Positions 1-5,307 of a stretch of 5,307 bases of DNA are shown here, one piece after another. This DNA comes from Deltaproteobacteria bacterium (GTDB lineage: Bacteria > Desulfobacterota > DSM-4660 > Desulfatiglandales > Desulfatiglandaceae). Below the pieces are notes generated by a model that saw nothing but the letters and a program-made list of their open reading frames with translations, was not told where the DNA came from and did no database searches. Position 1 is the first letter of the stretch; each line of letters starts with the position of its first letter. Where the stretch lies: NCBI GenBank assembly GCA_013349725.1, contig DUZB01000008.1, forward strand, positions 12,036-17,342, written 5' to 3'. A program made the translations under genes and the position numbers.

Positions 1-1340
1 TCAAAGCTGGCACAGGCCGGGGCAAGGAGGATGGAGTCCCCGCTCACGGCTTCTGAAAAAGCCATGGCCACTGCCGCTTTCATGTCTTCCGCGATGGTGT
101 AAGGAATCTGCCCGTTGAAAGCCGTTGCCAGCAGATCTTTGGATTCTCCCATGAAAACCGCATATTTCACATTTGTTTTTGCGGCCTCTACCAGGGGTTC
201 GTAGTCCGCGCCCTTGTGTCTTCCCCCCGCAATGAGGATGAGCGGAGTATCAAAACTTCTGATGGCCCTGACCGCGGCATCAATATTGGTTGCCTTGGAA
301 TCATTAAAGAAAGAGATTCCGTTTTTCTTTCCCACCAGTTGCAGGCGGTGAGAAAGTCCCTTGCATTCATTGATGGTTTTTTGAATGATCTCCGGGCCTA
401 TCCGCAATGCCTCGCCCGCAAGCACCACCGCCATCAGGTTCTCAATGTTATGGGCGCCCGGGAGGAAAAAATGTTCCAGAGAAAATAGCCGGGGTTCAGA
501 ATGATCAAGGTGCACCAGGATTCCACCCTGATCAAAACAGGCCTGCCTGCCTTTCTTTTTCCGCAGACCGTAGCGGAGCATGGTCACGGGAAAAGGCGCT
601 CCGGCAGCGTGTAAGACAGGATCAGTGTCGTTTAAAATGGCATAATGACCGCTTCTCTGATTTTCAAATACGCGCAGTTTTGACCGGATATATTCTTCAT
701 ATCCCCTGTACCTGTCCAGATGATCGGGGGAAATGTTCAGCAGGATGGAAACCTCAGGACAAAAGGAAACCATGGTATCCAACTGAAAGCTGCTTACCTC
801 CGCAACGATGTAATCCGCCTTTTCATTGCGTGCCACAAAGGCTGCCAGGGGAGTTCCCAGGTTGCCTCCTACAAAGACCTTCTTCCCGGCATTTGCAAGC
901 ATTTGCCCTACCCATGTGGTCACAGACGACTTCCCGTTGGTTCCCGTTACCGCGATGATCGGGATATGGATGAAACGTGCTGCCAGTTCCATTTCACCGA
1001 TTACCGGGATGCCTTTTCCGGCGGCCGATTGCATGATCGGGGCATCATGAGGCACCCCCGGGCTTACCACGATGAGGTCCGCATGCAAAAAGCTTTCAGT
1101 TCTGTGCCCCCCGCTTTCCACAAGAACGCCGGAATCCTCAAGTGTAATCAGGATATGAGGCTCGATGCTTTCTCTCCCCCGTTCTTCCGACACCGTTACC
1201 CTGGCCCCCTTTCCGGTAAGGCAGAGTGCGGACCAGAACCCGGAAATACCCAGGCCCACAACCAAAACATTCCTGTCCGATACCTCTGTATCCGATGGCA
1301 GCCTGGATCGCTGATCTGCAGGTATCTCCGGCGTTTTCAT
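1..1340 (-). CDS. murD: UDP-N-acetylmuramoyl-L-alanine--D-glutamate ligase (MurD), 3' end cut by window edge
   Basis: MurD is the cytoplasmic ATP-dependent ligase that adds D-glutamate to UDP-MurNAc-L-alanine. My own translation from the ATG at 1340 gives 446 open codons without a stop, reaching position 3; the frame runs off the window. Visible landmarks: an N-terminal glycine-rich UDP-binding turn VVGLGISG (about residues 27-34), VVSPGVP (91-97), the ATP P-loop GTNGKSS (133-139), EVSSFQL (181-187), NISPDHLDRY (202-211), the lysine expected to be carbamylated (K221 in SKLRVFEN), PGAHNIEN, HRLQ, NDSKATN, and the C-terminal APACASFD just at the edge. In E. coli MurD (438 residues) roughly 20-25 residues follow that motif, so little is missing. 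The start lies 6 bases after the mraY stop, behind a GAGG ribosome site inside the mraY end, implying tight co-translation. The first 22 or so residues precede the conserved fold and form a slightly long leader. No disrupted motif was seen. The family assignment is very secure. Confidence 0.97.
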   Translation of the reverse strand, partial: MKTPEIPADQRSRLPSDTEVSDRNVLVVGLGISGFWSALCLTGKGARVTVSEERGRESIEPHILITLEDSGVLVESGGHRTESFLHADLIVVSPGVPHDAPIMQSAAGKGIPVIGEMELAARFIHIPIIAVTGTNGKSSVTTWVGQMLANAGKKVFVGGNLGTPLAAFVARNEKADYIVAEVSSFQLDTMVSFCPEVSILLNISPDHLDRYRGYEEYIRSKLRVFENQRSGHYAILNDTDPVLHAAGAPFPVTMLRYGLRKKKGRQACFDQGGILVHLDHSEPRLFSLEHFFLPGAHNIENLMAVVLAGEALRIGPEIIQKTINECKGLSHRLQLVGKKNGISFFNDSKATNIDAAVRAIRSFDTPLILIAGGRHKGADYEPLVEAAKTNVKYAVFMGESKDLLATAFNGQIPYTIAEDMKAAVAMAFSEAVSGDSILLAPACASF

Positions 1341-1346
1341 CGCGGG

Positions 1347-2426
1347 CTACCTCAGCTTGAGGGTACTGATGGCCATGAGGGCCAGAATGATTGCGATAAT
1401 CCAGAATCTGACGATCACCTTTGGCTCAGACCAGCCTTTCATTTCAAAATGATGATGGATGGGCGCCATGCGGAAGATCCTCTGCCCTCCGGTCAATTTG
1501 AAATAGGATACCTGGAAAATGACGGACAGGGCCTCAAAAACAAAGAGGCCCCCTACCAGGATGAGCAGGATTTCCTGCTTGGTCATTACCGCGACCGTTC
1601 CCAACACCGCGCCAAGGGGAAGAGAGCCCACATCCCCCATGAAAATTTCCGCGGGGTAGGTGTTGTACCACAGGAATCCGAGCCCGGCGCCCACAAGCGA
1701 TCCGCACAAGATGCAGAGTTCGCCGGCGCCCGGCAGGTATGGAATCTGCAGGTAGGAGGCGATCTTCACATGCCCGGCTAAATAGGCGAAGATGAGGTAG
1801 CTCCCGAAAGCAACAATAGCGGGGCTGATGGCAAGGCCATCCAGTCCGTCCGTCAGGTTGACAGCGTTTGATGTCCCGACGATAATAAAGGCCGCGAACG
1901 GGATGTAAAAAAGACCCAGATCAGGGGCAGCCTGTTTGAAAAACGGTACGTTCAGCAGGGAATCAAACCCGGGTTGGCAATAGATGAGGCCGGCTGCCCC
2001 GAAAGCGCCTAATATCTGCAAAATAATTTTGGCCCTTGCACTCAGACCGCGACTGTTTTTCCTGGATATTTTCAGATAGTCATCGGCAAATCCGATTCCT
2101 CCAAAAAATACGATAACGAATATGGCCGTCCAGACGTAGACGTTGGTCAGCTCAGCCCAAAGAAGCGTGGACAGCAAAACTGCGGGCAGTATGAGACATC
2201 CTCCCATGGTGGGAGTTCCTGCTTTGATTTGATGGTCGGGGGGGCCGTCCTCCCTTATCTGTTGCCCGATCTGTAATTTCCGAAGTTTTCTGATAGTCCA
2301 ACCTCCCAGCAAGAAGCAGATCATCAGTGCTGTCAGGCTCGCCAGTATGGTCCTGAACGTGATATATCTGAATACGTTCAGCCAGGACAGGTCCATGTGG
2401 AATATGTATATGAGCTTAAACAGCAT
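1347..2426 (-). CDS. mraY: Phospho-N-acetylmuramoyl-pentapeptide-transferase (MraY)
   Basis: MraY is the integral inner-membrane enzyme that transfers phospho-MurNAc-pentapeptide from UDP to undecaprenyl phosphate, forming lipid I. The protein is 359 residues, almost the same as E. coli MraY (360), and aligns from the first methionine, which supports the ATG at 2426. Visible signatures: [17 protein letters not shown] (about 60-76), the catalytic and magnesium-binding pair D115-D116 in [20 protein letters not shown] (187-199), [14 protein letters not shown] (255-268) with D265, and the triple histidine APIHHHFE (H324-H326). Around ten hydrophobic segments are spread along the chain, at roughly 22-42, 74-92, 95-114, 132-150, 170-187, 198-216, 236-255, 262-282, 285-308 and 336-356. 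Upstream of the ATG there is only a weak ribosome site (AAGGGA, about 2437-2442, 10 bases away). A second in-frame ATG at 2396 has no better site, and the family alignment favours the first. The gene follows murF after 69 bases and precedes murD by 6. Nothing in it looks damaged. Confidence 0.98.
   Translation of the reverse strand: MLFKLIYIFHMDLSWLNVFRYITFRTILASLTALMICFLLGGWTIRKLRKLQIGQQIREDGPPDHQIKAGTPTMGGCLILPAVLLSTLLWAELTNVYVWTAIFVIVFFGGIGFADDYLKISRKNSRGLSARAKIILQILGAFGAAGLIYCQPGFDSLLNVPFFKQAAPDLGLFYIPFAAFIIVGTSNAVNLTDGLDGLAISPAIVAFGSYLIFAYLAGHVKIASYLQIPYLPGAGELCILCGSLVGAGLGFLWYNTYPAEIFMGDVGSLPLGAVLGTVAVMTKQEILLILVGGLFVFEALSVIFQVSYFKLTGGQRIFRMAPIHHHFEMKGWSEPKVIVRFWIIAIILALMAISTLKLR
1350..1353 (-). 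promoter_or_regulatory. Shine-Dalgarno site of murD
   Basis: The minus strand reads GAGG here, 9 bases before the ATG at 1340. It lies in the last codons of mraY and supports that ATG as the MurD start. It also fits translational coupling between the two genes. Confidence 0.65.
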
Positions 2427-2495
2427 CTGTGGGTAATCCCTTTTTTACAGCCCAATGGTATCGGGGTTCTTTGTTTCCCTTATTTTTTCCTTCCT
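2427..2495 (-). other. murF-mraY spacer
   Basis: These 69 bases are non-coding. On the transcribed (minus) strand they are A- and G-rich, with a run of A residues next to the weak mraY ribosome site. I see no stable hairpin followed by a T-run on the minus strand, so transcription most likely reads through from murF to mraY. No clear promoter boxes were recognised. Confidence 0.5.
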
Positions 2496-3979
2496 TTATT
2501 CCAAATTCCGTCTTTGGATCTCTTCGGAAACTCTTTCAAGGCCCATCCTACGTGAGCCTTTGAGAAAAATCACATCCCGTTCCTTCATCTCTGCCATGAT
2601 CTTTTCAGCCATTTCCTCGCAGTCTTGAACGATCTTCACGCTTCTAAGAGGCATCCCTGCCGCGAGTGCTCCCTGCTCCATCTCACGGGCATGCACCCCC
2701 ATGGCAAAAAAATGTACGGCGCCGACCCTCTCCACCAGTTCTCCCGCATTCCTGTGGGCCTCGACAGCCGCACTTCCCAATTCCAGCATATCCCCAAGCC
2801 CCACGATGAGCCGGCTTCTTTCCGGTCTCAAAGTTCCAACGGTTTCCATAGCGGCTCTCAAGGAAGATGGATTGGCATTGTAGGTATCGTCCACAAGGAT
2901 AATATCCCCTTTCAGCCGTACGATCCCGAACCGGCCTTTTATTCCCCCAAACAGAGATAGCCCCTCCATGAATTTTTCGGGTTTTTCGCCGAGGGCGATT
3001 CCCACGGCACATGCCGCCAGTGCGTTCATGATATTGTGTGATCCGGGAACCTTCAGTTCTGCAGGCCATGAGTTCTGACCATATTTCATCTCAAACCGGG
3101 TCCCGTTCAGACCGCAGGATTGAACCCTGCCGGCTCGCACATCGTTTCTCTCCCCGAAGCCGAAAGTCAGTGTTTTTCTGGAGGTGGCATTGGCCTTTTT
3201 CATCAGGAGTTCATCGTCCCCGTTCAGAACCATCAGGGCCTCCGGACGAATCTCTTCCATCAATTCCGCTTTGGCCTCGGCAATCCCTTCGAGGGAGAGC
3301 AATCCCTCCATATGGGCCATGCCAACATTGAGTATTACCCCCACATCCGGATCTGCTATCTCGGTCAGACGGGCAATCTCCCCTGGCCTGCTCATTCCCA
3401 TTTCCAGCACTGCCCTCTCGTGCTGCTCTTCAAGACTCAACAGGGTAAGCGGAAGTCCTATGAGATTGTTAAAATTCCTTTGGGTCTTCAGGATCCTGTG
3501 GCCTATCCCGAGAACGGAAGCCGTCATCTCTTTGGCTGTGGTTTTTCCGGAGCTTCCCGTGATTCCCACAACCTTTGCGTGGTGGGCGCGTCGCCACCAG
3601 GCTGCAAGATCTCCAAGTGCCCTCAGAGTGTCATCCACAATCAGGATAGCCGGGTTCGGGCTTTTTATTTCCCCCGAAGGAAGTCCTCCATTCCGAATCG
3701 ATCTGAAGTATTCTGCCTCGGAGGATTGAAAAAAGGCTCTTGTAACAATCGCCCCGGATGCGCCTTTTCTCAGCGTTTCTTGAACAAAATCGTGGCCGTC
3801 AAACCGATCCCCTGTCAGTGCAACAAACAGACACCCGTTCAGAATAGATCTGGAATCGGTGCTCAGGCCCGTAAAAACAGTATGGCTTTCTCCTATGCCA
3901 AGCGTTGCTCCCGTAGCTAAGGCTATTTCCCCGGCAGTGATATGATTCCATTTAGCAGGCCATTGATCCCCCGTCCCAT
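2496..3979 (-). CDS. murF: UDP-N-acetylmuramoyl-tripeptide--D-alanyl-D-alanine ligase (MurF), 5' end frame problem
   Basis: MurF is the cytoplasmic ATP-dependent ligase that adds D-Ala-D-Ala to the UDP-MurNAc-tripeptide, completing the pentapeptide that MraY uses. Translated upstream of the in-frame GTG at 3638, the frame shows a normal MurF N-terminal domain: TAGEIALATGATLG (about 3941-3900), GLSTDSRSI (about 3866-3843), LFVALTGDRFDGHDF (about 3830-3786) and the linker VDDTLRALGDLA at 3638. The central domain follows: P-loop GSSGKTT (3537-3557), RNFNNLIGLPLTLL, EMGMSRPGEI, NVGMAHMEG, and the lysine expected to be carbamylated in EGIAEAKAEL. The C-terminal part has PGSHNIMNALAA, DDTYNANPSS, LGDMLELG and FLKGSRRMGLE. 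From the WNH at 3950 to the stop the protein is 484 residues, slightly longer than E. coli MurF (452). No ATG, GTG or TTG is in frame between the stop at 4089-4091 and 3638. The start given here (ATG 3979) is one base out of frame and joins MurF only if the G-run at 3968-3972 had one more G. Function is secure; the exact start is not. Confidence 0.93.
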
Positions 3980-3994
3980 AAAAATGGTTTTTTG

Positions 3995-4021
3995 ACCACG
4001 AATCATACGAATCAAACGAAT
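3995..4021 (+). repeat. Left terminal inverted repeat arm
   Basis: Read on the plus strand, the arm begins ACCACGAATCA and contains three ACGAAT words spaced every 9 bases. It is the reverse complement of the arm at 4149-4175 except at three positions. Confidence 0.85.
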
Positions 4022-4148
4022 GGATAAGATACAGATGGTTTTCCTGTGGGAGAGGCTTGTAGTCACAACTCTTTCGGGAACCTGACGTTCAGCCGGGGAA
4101 GTTTCCATATTCGGGGGTGATCCAAGCTGTGTCATTCTCTTTTCGCCT
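4022..4148. other. Interior of the inverted-repeat element
   Basis: These 127 bases lie between the two arms. In one minus-strand frame they are open and encode part of a 105-codon reading frame (GTG 4240 to the stop at 3923) whose arm-derived parts read as arginine-isoleucine repeats. No protein domain, RNA gene or strong internal hairpin was recognised. A weak 4-base inverted repeat (GAAC/GTTC) is present near 4078-4090. Confidence 0.4.
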
Positions 4149-4175
4149 ATTCGTATAATTCGTGTGATTCGTGGT
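4149..4175 (-). repeat. Right terminal inverted repeat arm
   Basis: Read on the minus strand, this arm begins ACCACGAATCA and carries three ACGAAT words at 9-base spacing, matching the left arm at 24 of 27 positions. It lies about 65 bases downstream of the murE stop codon. Confidence 0.85.
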
Positions 4176-4239
4176 TGAAAAAGTGCTTTCATGGTAAAAT
4201 AATAATTCTTCTTTTTTGTGAGCGAGCCCTTACCCTCCA

Positions 4240-5307
4240 CTACGGCAAAAGTGAAGCTGCCTCTGCGGCTGTTTCCCTGTCGTCGAAATGTCTCTTTGTG
4301 CCCGCAGTGATCTGATAGGGTTCATGCCCTTTGCCGGCAATGAGGACAATATCCTCCCGGGTTGCCGCCCTGATCGCTTTTTGGATCGCGCTCTTGCGAT
4401 CCAGGTCGAGAAAATAATGGGTTAAACCTGATTCTCGGACGCCCTCTTCGATCTGTTCCGCTATGGCGCGAGGTTCTTCATTCCTGGGGTTGTCGGATGT
4501 AATAAAAACCATGTCGCTTTTTTTGCCGGCCACGAAGCCCATTTCAGATCTTTTTCCCCTGTCTCTGTTTCCACCGCATCCAAACACGGTAATCAGTCGC
4601 CCGGCAGTCAGTTTCTTGAGGGCATCCAGTGCTTTTGAGAGGGCATCCGGCGTGTGTGCGTAATCGACAACAATAAACAGGGAATGTTCGTTTTCCACTT
4701 TTTCCAAACGCCCGGGAACACCCTGTAGAGCGCTGATGCCGGAGGAGATGGGACCAAGGTCAATTCCCAAGGAAAGTGCTCCGGCTGCGGCTGCCAGGAT
4801 ATTGTAAAGGTTGAAATCACCGATCAAACGGGATTGAATCCGGGTATCACCTGAAGGAGTGATCAGCTTTGCCGTCATACCATGGTCGGACGTATGAATC
4901 TCCTCCGCTCTGACATGGCACCCTTCTCCGAGGCCATAGGCCAGGACGGGGACTTCGGTAAGATTTGCCAGCTCCTTTCCCTTTGGATCATCCCAGTTGA
5001 TGACCGCCCTTGCAGAATCGTTGTGGATGCTTTTTGAAAGTCCTTTGAAAAGGAGGCTCTTCATTGCAAAGTAGGAGTCCATGGATTCATGGTAATCCAG
5101 GTGGTCCCTTGATAGATTTGTGAATATGGCCGTATGAAAAGGACAATCCCGAACCCTTCCCTGATGCAATGCGTGAGAGGAAACCTCCATGACGATATGG
5201 GTTACTTTTTCCGAGGCCATGCACCGCATGATCCGCATCAAATCCAGGGATTCAGGTGTGGTGACGGGGGCTTCCCATGTTCTGTAGGGGCTTCGGTAAT
5301 TAATGGT
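4240..5307 (-). CDS. murE: UDP-N-acetylmuramoyl-L-alanyl-D-glutamate--2,6-diaminopimelate ligase (MurE), 5' end outside window
   Basis: MurE is the cytoplasmic ATP-dependent ligase that adds the third stem-peptide residue to UDP-MurNAc-L-Ala-D-Glu. The frame is open from the right edge (beginning TINYRSPYRTWEAP, TTPESLDL) to the TAG at 4240-4242, giving 355 residues. MurE proteins are usually about 490-500 residues, so roughly 140 N-terminal residues, including the UDP-binding domain and the P-loop, lie outside. The TTG at 5241 is internal and not the start. Motifs by visible residue: EVSSHAL (41-47), NLSRDHLDYH (64-73), the lysine expected to be carbamylated (K83 in FAMKSLLF), GDFNLYNILAAAA, VPGRLE, VDYAHTPDAL (214-223), GCGGNRDRGKR (243-253), DNPRNE (272-277), GKGHEPYQ (325-332) and HFDDRE near the end. 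The DNPR signature followed by N-E is the form found in meso-diaminopimelate-adding enzymes, so this substrate is predicted rather than lysine. It is the most upstream gene visible in the operon, followed by murF after an unusually wide gap. Confidence 0.97.
   Translation of the reverse strand, partial: TINYRSPYRTWEAPVTTPESLDLMRIMRCMASEKVTHIVMEVSSHALHQGRVRDCPFHTAIFTNLSRDHLDYHESMDSYFAMKSLLFKGLSKSIHNDSARAVINWDDPKGKELANLTEVPVLAYGLGEGCHVRAEEIHTSDHGMTAKLITPSGDTRIQSRLIGDFNLYNILAAAAGALSLGIDLGPISSGISALQGVPGRLEKVENEHSLFIVVDYAHTPDALSKALDALKKLTAGRLITVFGCGGNRDRGKRSEMGFVAGKKSDMVFITSDNPRNEEPRAIAEQIEEGVRESGLTHYFLDLDRKSAIQKAIRAATREDIVLIAGKGHEPYQITAGTKRHFDDRETAAEAASLLP

Larger units (their letters stand above)
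3995..4175. mobile_element. 181-bp MITE-like element with terminal inverted repeats, in the murE-murF junction
   Basis: The element is bounded by two 27-base arms in inverted orientation that match at 24 of 27 positions; both outer ends begin ACCACGAATCA. The 127-base interior encodes no transposase and no recognisable domain. The pairing may extend outward a little, since a T-run (3988-3993) lies outside the left arm and an A-run (4178-4182) outside the right arm. I could not identify a clean target-site duplication. The size, terminal inverted repeats and lack of a gene fit a non-autonomous transposable element or a REP/intergenic-repeat type unit. I recall ACGAAT-rich inverted repeats as common intergenic repeats in environmental bacterial genomes, but the family cannot be named from this copy. 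It separates two genes that normally abut or overlap and ends about 16 bases before the possible murF ATG. Confidence 0.6.

Noticed and set aside
407..1781. Long plus-strand open frames opposite murD and mraY (for example 407-958 and 720-1781)
   Set aside because: They are antisense to well-conserved murD and mraY, show no domain, and have low-complexity arginine, proline and histidine-rich composition typical of shadow frames.
2496..3638. MurF starting at the internal GTG 3638, giving a 380-residue protein
   Set aside because: This would remove the entire N-terminal UDP-binding domain, which is clearly encoded in the same frame upstream (TAGEIALATG, STDSRS, LFVALTGDRFDGHDF).
2625..3920. Plus-strand frames opposite murF (2625-2960, 3120-3920, 3184-3729) and a minus-strand alternative frame (2683-3069)
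   Set aside because: MurF motifs run continuously in the main frame across this whole stretch; the other frames have no recognisable content or ribosome sites.
2496..3980. murF as a pseudogene
   Set aside because: All catalytic and binding motifs are intact with no internal stop over about 480 codons. Only the start region is unclear, and the gene is essential and in its normal operon position.
3995..4175. CRISPR array or direct tandem repeat
   Set aside because: The ACGAAT units are 9 bases apart, too short for repeat-spacer units, and the two clusters are inverted rather than direct.
3988..4182. Rho-independent terminator between murE and murF
   Set aside because: The stem is AT-rich with a loop of over 100 bases, and on the transcribed strand it is followed by an A-run rather than a U-run.
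5239..5241. TTG at 5241 as the start of murE
   Set aside because: Typical MurE sequence (TINYR, APVTTPESLDL) continues upstream in frame to the window edge, so the true start lies outside.

Overview
The window is a stretch of a bacterial division and cell wall (dcw) cluster. Everything is transcribed leftward, on the minus strand. In transcription order it holds murE (3' part, running in from the right edge), murF, mraY and murD (5' part, running off the left edge). This murE-murF-mraY-murD order is the classic dcw arrangement. The next genes off the left edge would be expected to be ftsW, murG and murC, but that is outside the window. Protein sequence and gene order suggest a Gram-negative organism with meso-diaminopimelate peptidoglycan. 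A deltaproteobacterium (Desulfobacterota-like) is my best guess from the general look of the proteins; it is inference, not proof.

Region by region (high to low coordinates): 5307-4240 is MurE, which adds the third residue (predicted meso-DAP) to UDP-MurNAc-L-Ala-D-Glu. 4239-3980 is a roughly 260-base murE-murF junction that holds a 181-base element with 27-base terminal inverted repeats (3995-4175). The remainder, down to 2496, is MurF, which adds D-Ala-D-Ala. 2495-2427 is a short spacer. 2426-1347 is MraY, the membrane enzyme that moves phospho-MurNAc-pentapeptide onto undecaprenyl phosphate to make lipid I. From 1340 to the left edge is MurD, which adds D-Glu, cut just before its C-terminus. 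MurD, MurE and MurF are successive cytoplasmic ligases (steps 2, 3 and 4 of stem-peptide building), and MraY uses their product.

Most of the window is ordinary housekeeping sequence. The one irregular place is the murE-murF junction. The MurF reading frame has no ATG, GTG or TTG codon between its upstream stop (4089-4091) and a GTG deep inside the protein (3638), although conserved MurF sequence clearly extends upstream to about 3950. An ATG at 3979 would read straight into MurF if a five-G run just downstream had one more G. This could be a sequencing or assembly indel, a real frameshift, or unusual initiation. The inverted-repeat element lies directly upstream of that point and may be the cause of the disturbed 5' end. 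I saw no RNA genes, CRISPR array, insertion-sequence transposase or convincing terminator. I did not find an obviously new biological system.
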